Of a stretch of 64,000 bases of DNA, positions 11,751 to 22,935 are shown piece after piece. Under the pieces are notes generated by a model that did no database searches, was not told the DNA's origin, and saw only the letters and a program-made list of their open reading frames with translations. Made by a program: the position numbers and the translations under genes. Source of the DNA: Montifringilla adamsi (taxonomy: Eukaryota > Chordata > Aves > Passeriformes > Passeridae); NCBI GenBank assembly GCA_017590115.1, contig JAGGNK010012559.1:1260370-1324369 (forward strand), given 5' to 3'. Within the stretch, counting starts at the first letter, position 1. Each line of letters starts with the position of its first letter.

Positions 11751-12989
11751 GCTGGGAAGCACTTCCAAGGGTTCTGTGCTAAGGCATGTTTCATGGAGCA
11801 GAGGTGGAGCAGAGCTTTGGGCTTGCCAGGGTCAGTGCTGGAAAAAAAATGGATAGAAAGTTGTTTCCTCTGGATTTCCTGCTGTGGGGCTGTTGGTGAA
11901 GGTGCTTTGGGATAATTCTTGCTATTGTGGGATTTTGGGAGCTCAGGGAAGTGTTTTCTGCCAGCCAAATCCTTTTAATAAACAGAATTTCTCCCTGAGA
12001 AATGCTCTGATAAACAAGGCAGAAGGAGGTGCAGCACAGTTTTAAATGATGTTTGTTTTGCCAAACAAACCCCTTCTCTTTCTCAAAAGAAAGGGAAAAA
12101 GGAAATTTTATATTTAGATTATGGTGCAGCTGTTTTTCATGAGGGTCCAAGGGGAAGAAAACACAAAATTGACTCTGATTCAGATTTTAAGTCTTGTCAA
12201 AAGAAAAAGAATGTAAGAGGGAGGTTTTTGAACAGTATAAACAAAACTGAAACCATTCTGCTTCCTGTTGTGTTAATGACTCCTTGACAGCTGATGGAGT
12301 GTTAAATACTTCTAATAATCTGTTTTGATCTCTTAATTGTTCTCTTTTAATTTAAGTTTTTAATGTTTAAATCTCACAGAACTCTGCCCAGGTAATTAAC
12401 TCTGGATATTCCCTCAAATGCAAACATCACAAGAAATATTGGGAAGTTATTTCTGTATGAAACACTTAAAATTAATATAGCCTTGGACTTTTACCCTTTT
12501 TGATTCATGTCTGTCCTAAGATGTGACTTTAATTATTCATTAACACTTTTTAATTGCATTTATTGCCTTCTGCTTGTTAAAACTACTGTGAAAATGGAAC
12601 CGTCATGGAATTGTTGAAACCTGGATCCTGGGAACTCCCCGTGCTGCTTCATCCCGGTAATCCCATGTCAGAAAGGATTCTGACTGGCTGTGAGGATGGG
12701 ATTCCTCTGCCTCTTTAGGGTTGGGATTCTCACATGTAGCAAATCAGCTGGGCCCTTCTTGGGGTGCTGGACTCTGCTGTGGTGTTTGCTCTCCTTCCTT
12801 GCCATCCTTTTCAGCTTGTTTGACCCCAAAAAAGGTCCAAGACCTTTTTTTGCCAAAAGCAGAGGAGCAAACTTTGAATATCCCTGTCCAAAGTTAAATG
12901 TGAGCCCCAAGGAGCTGCTGAAGGTTCTCAGGCCTGAGGAAGGTCCTGGAGGAAAGAAGCTCCACCCTGTCCATGGACAGAGGAGGATG
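11751..12989. promoter_or_regulatory. Non-coding stretch with an AT-rich candidate enhancer (about 12180-12600)
   Basis: Nothing coding is visible. Between about 12180 and 12600 the sequence is AT-rich yet complex. It has many TAAT/ATTA homeodomain-type words, a CCTTGACAGCTGATGG stretch near 12283 with TGACAG and an adjacent CAGCTG E-box, and ATTTAATTATTCATTAAC-like text near 12530. This composition fits a developmental enhancer, but only an alignment to other birds could show it. Confidence 0.25.
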
Positions 12990-13014
12990 AATTTAGGGAC
13001 ATGGCAGGTAGCTT

Positions 13015-13385
13015 TGTGACAGAAGGACAGCTGGAATTGGTGACCTCAAAGGTCTTTTCCAGCCTGAATGGTTCCCTGATTCCATGGTTCCAGGATTCTG
13101 TGATTCCACAATTCCACGATTCCAGAATTTCAGGATTACAGGATTCCATGGTTCCATTGTTCCATGATTCCAGGATTCCATAATTCCAGGATTCCACTGT
13201 TCCGTGGTTCCATGATTCCAGGATTCCAGGATTCCATGGTTCCATGATTCCAGGATTCCATTGTTCCGTGGTTCCATTGTTCCATGATTCCAGGATTCCA
13301 TGGTTCCATTATTCCAGGATTCCATTGTTCCGTGGTTCCATTGTTCCATGATTCCAGGATTCCATGGTTCCATGAATCCAGGATT
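13015..13385 (+). repeat. CR1 3' tail expanded into an ATTCCATG/ATTCCAGG array
   Basis: 13030-13080 ends a plus-strand CR1 copy (GACCTCAAAGGTCTTTTCCAGCC shortened here: CAAAGGTCTTTTCCAGCC, then TGAATGGTTCCCTGATTCC). CR1 elements normally end in a few copies of an octamer close to ATTCTATG. Here that octamer-like tail continues for about 300 bp as alternating ATTCCATG, GTTCCATG, ATTCCAGG and GTTCCATT words. Higher-order repetition (TTCCGTGGTTCCATTGTTCC) recurs several times. Confidence 0.85.
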
Positions 13386-14150
13386 ATGAGAGCTGGACTC
13401 CGCAGTTGATGTCAATGGTGTGAGAGGGACAGGTGTGACATTGGCATCTCCACCCTGCTGGGGTGGTCCCCGCGGGTGTGGGGTCACCCCCAGCAGTGGG
13501 GACATCCCAGCTGCTGGGCCGTGTGTGTCCCCAGGAGTGGGGCTGAGCTGCTCAGCAGCTTGGACAAATTCCGGGTTGGGCTGGGCTCAGCCAGGGCTGG
13601 GCGTTTCCTCTGCTGTGCAGCTTTGGCCATTTTTGCTCTCTTTGGTGAGAGAAAATCCCTGGAAGTGTTCAGCTGGGAGAGTGGGAGGCGTCCCTGCCCA
13701 TGGCAGGGGTGGCACTGGGTGGGCTTTGTGATTCCAGGATTTCATGGTTCCATGATTCCAGGATTCTGAGAGCTGGACTCCGCAGTTGATGTCAATGGTG
13801 TGAGAGGGACAGGTGTGACATTGGCATCTCCACCCTGCTGGGGTGGTCCCCGCGGGTGTGGGGTCACCCCCAGCAGTGGGGACATCCCAGCTGCTGGGCC
13901 GTGTGTGTCCCCAGGAGTGGGGCTGAGCTGTTCGGCAGCTTGGACAAATTCTGGGTTGGGCTGGGCTCAGCCAGGGCTGGGCGCTTCCTCTGCTGTGCAG
14001 CTTTGGCCATTTTCGCTCTCTTTGGTGAGAGAAAATCCCTGGAAGTGTTCAGCTGGGAGAGTGGGAGGCGTCCCTGCCCATGGCAGGGGTGGCACTGGGT
14101 GGGCTTTGAGGTCCCTTTCCACCCAAACCATTCTGGGATTCTGTAATTGA
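13386..14150 (+). repeat. 380-bp tandem duplication carrying a CR1 fragment
   Basis: 13386-13765 and 13766-14145 are near-identical, offset by exactly 380 bp, with only scattered substitutions (for example CTGAGCTGCTCAGC versus CTGAGCTGTTCGGC). Each unit ends with CR1 text (GGCGTCCCTGCCCATGGCAG, GGTGGCACTGGGTGGGCTTT). The second ends in a normal CR1 tail (GAGGTCCCTTTCCACCC). In the first unit the tail is replaced by the ATTCCAGG-type array. Confidence 0.9.
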
Positions 14151-14154
14151 CCTT

Positions 14155-14500
14155 GGCAAGGTCACAGAATGACAGAGAAAGCTGAGTTGGGAGGGACTCC
14201 AAGGATCATCCAGTCCAACCCCAGGCTCTGCCCAGACCCCCAAACACCCCCACCCTGGGCATCCCTGGAGCTCTGGCAGCCTCGGGGCCGTGCCCATTCC
14301 CTGGGGAGCCTGGGCAGTGCCAGCACCCTCTGGGGGAAGAACCTTGCCCTGATCTCCAGCCTGAGCTGCCCTGGCCCAGCTCCAGCCGTGCCCTGGCTGC
14401 TGTTCCTGCTCAGTCCCTGCCCCTGCTCTTCCCCTCACAAAAGTTGTGCCTCTGCCTCTGATGAGTCTCCCCTCAGCCTCCTCTGCTCCAGCTGAACATT
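14155..14500 (-). mobile_element. CR1-type LINE fragment, minus strand
   Basis: Antisense CR1 text is recognisable: GGGAGGGACTCCAAGGATCA, TCCAGTCCAACCCCAGGC and GATCTCCAGCCTGAGCTGCC. It lies tail-to-tail with the plus-strand CR1 just upstream, so two CR1 3' ends abut in opposite orientations near 14150. Confidence 0.8.
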
Positions 14501-16499
14501 CCAAGCACCCTCATCCTCTCCTCACTCACCTTCTCCAGACCCTTCCCCATCCGCATGTCCTCCTTTGGATAGAGAGTCCTGCAGAGTCCTTTGGATGCTG
14601 CCCCATCCCAAATCCCTGTCAAGAGAAGAAATGATAACAGCTGTTCCTGGGCTCTCACATAACCAAAAATAGCTGTTAAAAAGAAATTTCCTTCTCCCCA
14701 TTGAGCTTTGTCCCAAAATTCCCTCTTTTCCATGCTCTGTAATCAGATCAGAGCCACTTTTTGATGCCATTGCCCCTGATCTTTGCTTTGTGCTCAAGTC
14801 TGATTAAACACAACCCCAGCTCATCTCCTGTAAAGTCAAGCCAGGTGACATCTGTGGGTTCCTCCTGGTTTTCCCCTCTGTCCCATCCTCCTCCGAGGGA
14901 TTCCAGAGCCTGGCTGGAGCCTGCTTTGTCCTGGGGTGCTGGGGAGCTTAAGTGATAAATGACTGAATTTTATCTTTGCGAAATTGTTCTCCTACTTTAA
15001 CACAAAAAGGTATTTGCCCCCAGGCCCCCAGCCCCTGCTGAGGGATAAATTCCGAGGAATAAATGTTGCCCAAGTGCTGGGCTTCTGTTTTTCCTTTTGG
15101 GATATAAACCAAAATCAGGACTTTCACAAGACAATCTGTTCCTTTTAAAGACCACTTGGCTCTTTTCTCAAAAGGGTAATTTCAGAGGGATTTTTTGATC
15201 CAGCTGGTTCCTTATTTTCCAGTATTCCTGTGGGATGGATAGTGCTGGATACTGAACTGTTGCAGTGCCATGGGGCAGCAGGAACTCTGAGCTGAATTCC
15301 AGTCTCTGAAGAATTCCAGTCCTTACCAGGAAATGGGAACAACAGAAACATGTGGAATATTCCACAAAGAAAATGTGGAATATTTTTCTGACCAGGCCAC
15401 TTTACTCTGGTGAGATTTCAACCCCTGACTGCTGTGATGACTTTTAATCTCTGGATCTGTTGTGTCTGGATACCCTGGAGCTGAAATGTTTCTCAGCTCC
15501 TCTCCTAGCAGGGAATTTTGGATTTGCTGTGAATTTATTAACTCTGCTCTGGCTGGGAGGGCTCTGCTTCACTTTCTGCAGCCACAGCTTGGCAGGGAAG
15601 GTGTTGCTGCTGAGGTTCCCCCAAATTCCCCATCCCAGAGAAGCATCTGGATTTATCCAGCACCCCCTAGAATTCCTGGGGGAAAGCACAGCAGCAGCTC
15701 CAGAGTTCATTAGAACTCATTTTTGGGAGATCAGCTGAAAAATGGAAATCCCAGGGCCTGCTCCCACTCCTTGTAGAGCTCACTCTGTGTTTATCTCATC
15801 CCCAATAAAACACAACATTCCTAATGCTAGCCCAGCTCAGCTGTTTTCCTCTAAATCCATTTAGAGGCAAACCAGATGAGCAGAAATCAATTATTTCCCT
15901 CAAGGAATTTGAAAGGACCAATTCCATGAATTTTCAGGGCCTTGTGCTGAGATGGAGAGGCCACCCCAGGGACACCAGGTCTACCCAGAGAAGGGCAAGT
16001 TAAATTCTTGCTGCTCCTGCATTAATCAGGGTTTGGCAATGGCTGTTCCCAATAAAAATGCTTCCCCGTGGCTCAAGCGTGGGCAGAACTCACTGGGAGC
16101 CCCAGGCTGGCAGGGTGAAATCAGGATTTTTGCTGTGGGCAGGAGGAATTTTTTGCAGCTGGTTGTGAAATTCTTGGGCCAAGCCTGAGCAGCTCTGGCC
16201 TGGAAGAGAGAGTGGCAAGGGGTAAATGCAAATTCCAGCAGCTGGCTCAGCTTCCCTTCTCCCTTGCCAGGTTGGGGCAATTATATCTGATTATAAACAG
16301 CCTTTTCCTGAGTGGGAGCAGCATTCTGCTCCAGGGAAAAGAGGAATTAAAAATGGTTTGGGGTGAGTTTGCCCTGGTTCTGGAAGAGAAGAGCTCCCAA
16401 GTGTTGCAGGAGTGGGCAGGAGGTGACAACACAGCAGATGCCCGAGGTGTCACAGGGAGCTGGGCTCAGTTCTCACCATTCTGCTCCTCCCGGAGCTAA
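14501..16499. other. Non-coding stretch
   Basis: Unique-looking sequence with no recognisable exon, RNA gene or tandem array. The longest open frames (about 90 codons near 15460-15738) show no family resemblance. Confidence 0.5.
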
Positions 16500-16800
16500 A
16501 CATATCCCTTACCTCAGATGCCCTTTGCAGGAGGCTGCATCATTTGCATTTTGATGCTCTGGCATTTTCAAAACCATCGAGACATCAGAATTTTTATCGC
16601 CTTCAACAACTGCGTTGCCACGGGCAACGCTCGGAATCTGCTCCTGAGCATCGAGCCCGGCTTGCAGCAGAGGGCGGTGTTAGAGTGGGAAAAATGCATA
16701 TTTATAGAAAAATTATAGAAAAATCCCGCTTGTACCTTGGGCAGAATTCGGGGTCTGAGTCTGTCGTGGCCATGGGAACGGTACCAATCCACTCTGTTTG
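16500..16800. promoter_or_regulatory. Candidate regulatory element with RFX X-box and octamer
   Basis: A compact CpG-containing, non-repetitive stretch. At 16614-16628 it reads GTTGCCACGGGCAAC, an inverted repeat of GTTGCC with a 3-bp spacer. This matches the RFX-family X-box consensus (GTTGCC, 0-3 nt, GGCAAC). At 16542-16549 lies ATTTGCAT, the POU octamer. RFX factors are known to drive ciliary and MHC-II genes through such sites. Which gene this would serve is not visible. A dispersed CR1 or LTR origin is not apparent. Confidence 0.4.
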
Positions 16801-17599
16801 CAAATTCCTTTGTGTGCTGCTCGTGTGTTTGAGTTTTATGGGATAATCCCTGTCCCAAAGGATTTGGGATTTAAAACCTTCCTCCTCAGGAATTGCTTTT
16901 CTAACTGTCCTGCTCGATCCCAGCCCTCCCTGGCCCCGGTTCCTGGGATGCTACTCTGCTCTGAGAGGAAAACTCCCCAAAGAAATGCTGTTAAATATTT
17001 GCTGTGCTTGTTTCGATGGGAAAAGTGAAACACTGAGAGCCCTGACTTCATTTCCTGGGGTGAACTTTCCCAGCGTGGGTCATCCGTGCTCCGATGGTTT
17101 TCCTGTCAGCACAGACTGAAAAGGGATTTAATTTTTGGTGTCCTTTTGAACTTTAACAAGTGAGAACAAGACAATTGTGCTGCCTTGGGGGAATCCCTGA
17201 GTCCTGCTCTGGCTCTTGCCAACCTTTGGGGAAACCTGGACAGTTTTATGTATTTTATTTTATTCCCATCACCTCTGTAAGGATGGGGCTGATTCTTCCT
17301 GATGTTTAAGGAAATTTTGTGGAGGGAATTGGGGTGATGGCCATGGAGGCTCTGCTGGATATTTCCCCATTGTATCTCCCTTCTCCCCAGGAAGGGAGGC
17401 AGAAGCCAGACTTAAATTTGATGTTTCTGCTTTGAACAGGAAACTCTGACAAATCAGACGAGAAAATAACACGTTGCAAGAAATAGTGCAGCCACTGGTG
17501 GGCTGCTGCTGTCCCTATTTAACTTCTTAGCACTTTTTCTTTTTTTTTTTTCTCATTTTCTTTTTGGCTGGGCTTTGTAAGAAGAAAAAAAAAAAAACA
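16801..17599. other. Non-coding stretch
   Basis: No gene is recognised. Contains T-rich and A-rich runs near 17540-17600 just before the next array. Confidence 0.5.
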
Positions 17600-19735
17600 T
17601 CTTGCCTTTTCCAGAGGAAAAGCAGCAGGGGAGAGCAGCCCAGGGCTCAGTGCAAAGCTCCCCTTGTCCCACAGCCACTTCAGGCTGTGTTTTAGGTAGA
17701 GTTAATTACACAAAATCCCTTAATAAGAGTAAAGGCTCAGACTCCTGCACCTGATGTGGAGCTCTCGAGCTGTTTCATCTGGGGGCTGGTGCTGGCCGAC
17801 TTGGGGGAGCTCATCTGGATTTTGTGGCATCATTTCAACACCAACCCTGCCCCTGTCACAGTCCCTGCTCTTGTCCCTGCCCCAAACCCAGGGACGGGCC
17901 CTGAGAAAGCACTCAGAGGTGCTGCACTGGGACTTTTCCAACATTAACCCTTTTTTAACCCTATCCCTAACCTGCTTCAGGCAGGGTTTTATGGAGAATT
18001 ACTACGTGAAATCTCTTAATGAGAGGAAAGGCTCAGCCTGCCGTGCTGCTTTCAGCCTCCTGCGCCTGATGTGGAGCTCTCGGGCTGTTTCAGCTGGGGG
18101 CTGGTGCTGGCTGACTTGGGGGAGCTCATCTGGATTTTGTGGCATCATTTCAGCACAAATCCTGCCCCTGTCACAGTCCCTGCCCCAAACCCAGGAACGG
18201 GGCTCTGACAGAGCATCCAGAGGTTCTGCCTTGGGACTTTTCTGGAGGAAAAGCAGCAGGAGAGAGCAGCTTTGCTTGGTGCAAACCTTCCCTTGTCCCA
18301 CAGCCACTTCAGGCTGTGTTTTATGAACACTTAATTACACAAAATCTCTTAATAAGAGGAAAGGCTCAGCCTGCCATGCTGCTTTCAGCCTCCTGCACCT
18401 GATGTGGAGCTCTCAGGCTGTTTCAGCTGGGGGCTGATGTGGGGGAGCTCATTTGGCTCCTGTAGCATCATCTCAGCACCAACCCTGCCCCTGTCCCTGC
18501 CCTTGCCTCTGTCCCTGTCCCCAAACCCAGGGATGGGGCCCTCAGAGAGCACCCAGAGGTTTTGCCTTGGGACTTTTCCAACCCTATCTCTTTTCTAAGC
18601 CTAACCCACTTCAGGCTGCATTTCATGGACATTTAATTACACAAAATCTCTTAACGAGAGGAAAGGCTCAGCCTGATGTGCTGCTTTCAGCTCCTGCACC
18701 TGATGTGGAGCTCTCAGGCTGTTTCAGCCGGGGGCTTGTGGGAAATGGAAAACCAGAAACTTCCACAGACACTGAAGGGTTTGATCCGCAGCCTTGGAAG
18801 AAGCTTGGACTGATGTAAAAATAAAGTACACAGTCATTAAGCAGAAAAATAATAAAGTTATGTTTGTATAGTAGTAAGAATGAATATGCCTTGAGTGAGT
18901 GAGAAACTGTATTGATAAAATAGTGAAGGGTTTATAATGTAGGGGTGTGGTTGTGTGGAGTAAGCTAAGAGTTTAGAAGTTATAATAGAGGCATTATATG
19001 TATACACATGTATATCCTGGGTATCCTCAGTGCAGTAGAAATAAGTCAAGTGATAGGTTAGAAAAGCAAAATAGTTTGAACAAAAGCAAAGTAGTTTGTG
19101 GCAACTGTCCATTGGGTTAGAAAGTTCTGTATTGTTTGTAACGAAGAGCTTGTGACCATTTTGAGCTCTGGCCCACTGCTTGCTCTCTTAAACCTCACGG
19201 CCTCTGAGACTGATGTTTATCTGTTAAAAACAATAAATTGTTTTTAACCCCACTGTGGTCCCATCCCTTCAGTTAAAGCAGCAATAATAACAGGGGCTGG
19301 CGTGGGGAAGTTCATCTGGATTTTGTTGCATCATTTCAGAACCAACCCTGCCCCTGCCCCCGTCCCTGCCCCATCCCTGTCCCTGCCCCTGTCCTTGTCC
19401 CTGTCCCTTTACCAGTCCCTGTCCCTATCCCTGTTTCTGTCCCTATCCCTGCCCCATCCCTGTCCCTGTCCCTCTCCCTTTCCCTGTCCCTGTTCCTATC
19501 CCTGTCCCATCCCTATCCCTGTCCTTATCCTTGCCCCTGCCCCTTTCCCTGTCCCTATCCCTGTCCCCATCCCTATCCATGCTCCTGCCCCTGTCCCTGT
19601 CCCAAACCAGGGCTGGCTCCTCCCAGAGCCCCCCAAGGTGCTGCCCTGGCACCACGTGCAGCAAATTCAGGCTTTTGTGTCACCTGTCCCAGCCAGGGGA
19701 GCTCAGGGCTGTTTTTTGCTGAGTAAACACCTGAA
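17600..19735. repeat. Tandem array, ~300-330 bp unit, 4-5 copies, split by an LTR
   Basis: The anchor GATGTGGAGCTCTC recurs at about 17753, 18068, 18401 and 18703, spaced 315, 333 and 302 bp. Each unit also carries TTACACAAAATCTCTTAA, AGGAAAGGCTCAGCCTG, GCTGTTTCAGCTGGGGGCTG and a pyrimidine-rich CCCTGCCCCTGTC segment. A fifth partial unit resumes at 19293 after the inserted LTR, and its pyrimidine segment has expanded into a long (CCCTGT/CCCTAT)n stretch at 19340-19605. Confidence 0.9.
18737..19292 (+). mobile_element. Solo LTR with 6-bp target-site duplication
   Basis: The insert begins TGTGGGAAATGG and ends AATAATAACA, so it has the TG...CA termini of a retroviral LTR. It is 556 bp and contains two AATAAA-type signals near its 3' part (AAACAATAAATTG near 19230). 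It is flanked on both sides by GGGGCT (18731-18736 and 19293-19298). Joining the flanks restores the sequence of the neighbouring array units (CAGC-GGGGGCTGG), which independently confirms the empty site. A 6-bp duplication is typical of ERVK-type elements. No internal viral genes remain. Confidence 0.92.
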
Positions 19736-19984
19736 ATAACTTAAATAATCCCTCCTGGTTCTGTGGTGTTTGGGGTTTAAATAAACTGCCCTGGTTTAAA
19801 TAACCCACCCTGGTGGGATGGGGAGAAGCACCAGGAAAACCAAACCCTCCTTAGGATAAAGAGGGGGGGAAATATCAGGGGGAAAAGGGAATAAAAGCAG
19901 GAATTAAAGCCCTGAATGGTCCATAAATAACAACAAATTCGGAACAGAGGATCTGTTTACAGAACCTAATCCTCCAATTTTTAA

Positions 19985-20500
19985 GCACTTTTCAAATAAC
20001 ACACAAAATTGAAATTTATATATCTTGATATATTATTATATATTTATGTATAATGTATTTATCTATATTACTTTTACTATATTTATCTATTATATAAAAT
20101 ATACAGCATTTATATATTTTCTCTATTTCATATATTCTATATCTGTGTATTAATACATTTATGTATTTTATATATTTTTACATTATACATGCTTATATTT
20201 TATATATCTTGATATATAATAGGTATATTATACATTATAAAATATGTATTGTGTAATATATAATGTATAATATACATAATGTATATAATATATAATATAT
20301 ATTATACATTATATTTTGCTGGATTATATAAAATGTGTAATATTAATATGTTTTGTATATTTTATATAGGATATATTTATATTTTTAATACATTTATATA
20401 TCATATATATATAATTCAATACATTACCTATTTATATATTTTATATATATTGATATATTTTTAATATATTGATATATTTATATGCATTGATGCATTTTAT
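19985..20500. repeat. AT-rich low-complexity block
   Basis: About 500 bp of TATATTT/ATATAT words with few G or C. Hexamer-scale imperfect repetition (ATTTATATATTTTAT) is evident, but there is no strict period. A 61-codon open frame here is a composition artefact. Confidence 0.9.
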
Positions 20501-20580
20501 GCATCTAGCTCTGATCTGCTGTCAGCTCTTGGTCCTGGGTCACCAAGGGATCCCCTGCTGGAGCAGTGACACTTTGTGGT

Positions 20581-20728
20581 CCTTTCCAGACCCTTTTAAA
20601 ATGCTTTTAAATGAGGAAGTGTTAATTAATATTGGATTTCTCTTCTTCTGGCCATGCAGGCTCCCACTAAAATCCTCAAGGACTCCCTTCCCTTCCCTTC
20701 CCTTCCCTTCCCTTCCCTTCCCTTCCCC
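20581..20728 (+). repeat. Left arm of a ~145-bp inverted repeat, with (CCCTT)n
   Basis: The segment runs from a CCTTTTAAAATGCTTTTAAA start through ATTAATATTGGATTTCTC and GGCCATGCAGGCTCCCACTA to a (CCCTT)n tract at about 20683-20728. The same order, reverse-complemented, is found at 21980-22135 with roughly 90-95% identity by eye. The two arms enclose 1.25 kb. Confidence 0.88.
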
Positions 20729-21979
20729 TCAGCAATGAATTTTGACAATTTTTTTGTGTTTTTTTCAGCTGCCCCAGATGCCACAGGAGAATCCTGGAAC
20801 GGGATTTTACATGATGCAAACCCCACCAGGTCTCTTTGGCCATGTCCTTATATAATATAATCAATATAATCTACATTAAATTAGATTTTAAATAATGTGA
20901 GGCAATCCCAGCTCTGTGCAAATACAAATGAATTAAAGCCAGCTCTAATTTCAACAGTTCAAAAATAAATTTTGTGTAGGAAATTTGACTTTTTGGGATT
21001 TTTTTTTAAATATCATCATTGTGGTTTTAGAGTGATCCTCTCACTGGAGCAGAGGAAGGGAGGAACTTATGGCTGAAATTTGAGTTGTGGCAGCAAAATC
21101 CCAGAACTCAGCCCAGGAAAGTCCCCTCAGTTCTTAGGAAAAAACCTTAAAGTGAGGCTTTATTGGCAGTTTTATAGAAACAGTGAAAGGGTTGAGCAAA
21201 TCCTGAGTGATTTATTCCTCCTTGCACCATTTCCTTGCTGTTTGAATCAAAGAACAATTTTCCTGCTGCCCCATTAATAAATAATGGTAGGAACAGTGAA
21301 GTGGCTGAATTATCAGGGAAAAAGGTCCTGATTAGAATATCCATGAGCAGAAATTGGGTTTTTATGGTGGCCCCACTGGGCTAAATCTGCAGCTGCATTA
21401 ATCCCTTCCACCCTTTGGAGCCACTAAATTGAGTTACCTGGAGCATCTGTTGAGTAAACTGCAAAACCTGGAGGGTTTGGCAATTATTGTTATTTATTTG
21501 GGGTGGTTTTAGCCATTTCTTTGTGTGACTCTAAGCAAATCCAGCATTTAAACACAGAGTGCTGGGAATTGGATGGTGGGAAAATTGCCTTTTTAACTCA
21601 AATTCCTCCCCCCTCCGTCTGCTTCGGTGCCAGGAGATTTGCAAGTTTTGTGTTGATCTGAGAGATGAGAGATTTAAAACGGGGGAAAAAACAACATTTC
21701 CATGATCTGCCTGCTCGGATCAATGCTGACAGCTCGGCTTCCAGGGGATGAGTTAATGCATTCCTCCACCTGCTCACCCACACAGGGGCTTGACCCCTCA
21801 AAATCTGTGAGAAAACCTCTTTCAAATCATCTCTAACTCTTGGGAAAATGTGGATTTTTGTGCTGCTGGTGGGAGATCCCAGCTGGGGCTGGGATGGAGG
21901 GGTGGTGGCCAGGCTGGAAGGGCTGAAATCCCTCTGGAATCCTTGGGATTTCTCAGGATCATGGAATGGGTTAGGAAAG
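20729..21979. other. Spacer of the inverted repeat, no gene recognised
   Basis: 1.25 kb of mixed sequence between the arms. There is no transposase-like frame: open frames are at most about 75 codons. A small AT-rich patch follows the left arm. Confidence 0.5.
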
Positions 21980-22135
21980 GGGGAAGGGAAGGGAAGGGAA
22001 GGGAAGGGAAGGGAAGGGAGATGAGAAGAGAAGAGAAGACCTTGAGTATTTTAGTGGGAGCCTGCATGGCCAGAAGGAGAGAAATCCAATATTAATTGAC
22101 ACTTTCTCATTTAAAAGCATTTTGGGAAGAAAAGG
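21980..22135 (-). repeat. Right arm of the inverted repeat, with (GGGAA)n
   Basis: Begins with (GGGAA)n at 21980-22020, then GAGAAGAGAAGACC, TTTTAGTGGGAGCCTGCATG and TCCAATATTAATTGACAC, the complement of the left arm in reverse order. Having the pentanucleotide tract at the same junction in both arms argues for duplication of a tailed unit rather than chance. Confidence 0.88.
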
Positions 22136-22635
22136 TAATAAATGAAGATGGTCAACCAGGACTTGGTTGGATCCTCATTTGTAGGGAAGATCATCCTGAG
22201 GTCACCTTACAAAAACATCTCTATCCTGATGTTCAGGGGCTGGCCCGTGGTGGGAAGGGCTGGAAAATGGGAATTCCGATCATTTCAGGTCTCCCCGACA
22301 GCAAAACCACCCCAAATATTTTTTTATTTTCCTGCCCAGGAGCATCAGATATCCTCAGGGACACAAGCACTGCTGGGTGCCACCAGAACAGGCTGGCAGC
22401 TGGAGGCTGCTCTGTCATTTCAGAGCAGAAGGGAGGAGAAAAAGACACCAAAAACTGCTTAAAGACAAAGAAAAACTCTCCCTGGGGACAGACATAGGGA
22501 GTATCCAGGAAAACACGGAATAAAATCACACCTTGGACATGGGGAGGTGAGGGGACATCAGGGAAAACCATCTCAGGCTTCAGATGGGACCTGGGCAAGG
22601 ATAGGGCTCTGCTGTCCCTATGCCCCAGGACCTGA
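22136..22635. other. Non-coding stretch
   Basis: No recognisable gene. An open frame of about 130 codons at 22096-22497 overlaps the inverted-repeat arm and has no family resemblance. Confidence 0.45.
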
Positions 22636-22935
22636 CACAAAAAATATAGAAAATATATACAATATAGAAATAGATATAAAATATTAAAATATATAAAAAA
22701 TATAAAGTATACAGTATATAAATATATAATAAACATACAATATGTAAAAATATGGAAATGTATAATATATAAAATATATATTAAAAGATACAAAATATAT
22801 ATTATATAAATATATATTATTTCAAAATATAGGCATAGATATAATATGAAATATAAATATATAAAAATAAAAAATAAAATTAATATAATATAATAATAAT
22901 AATATAATATAATAATATAAAATATATATAAAAGA
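22636..22935. repeat. AT-rich low-complexity block
   Basis: ATATAAAATAT-type words with almost no C or G for about 300 bp. Confidence 0.9.
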
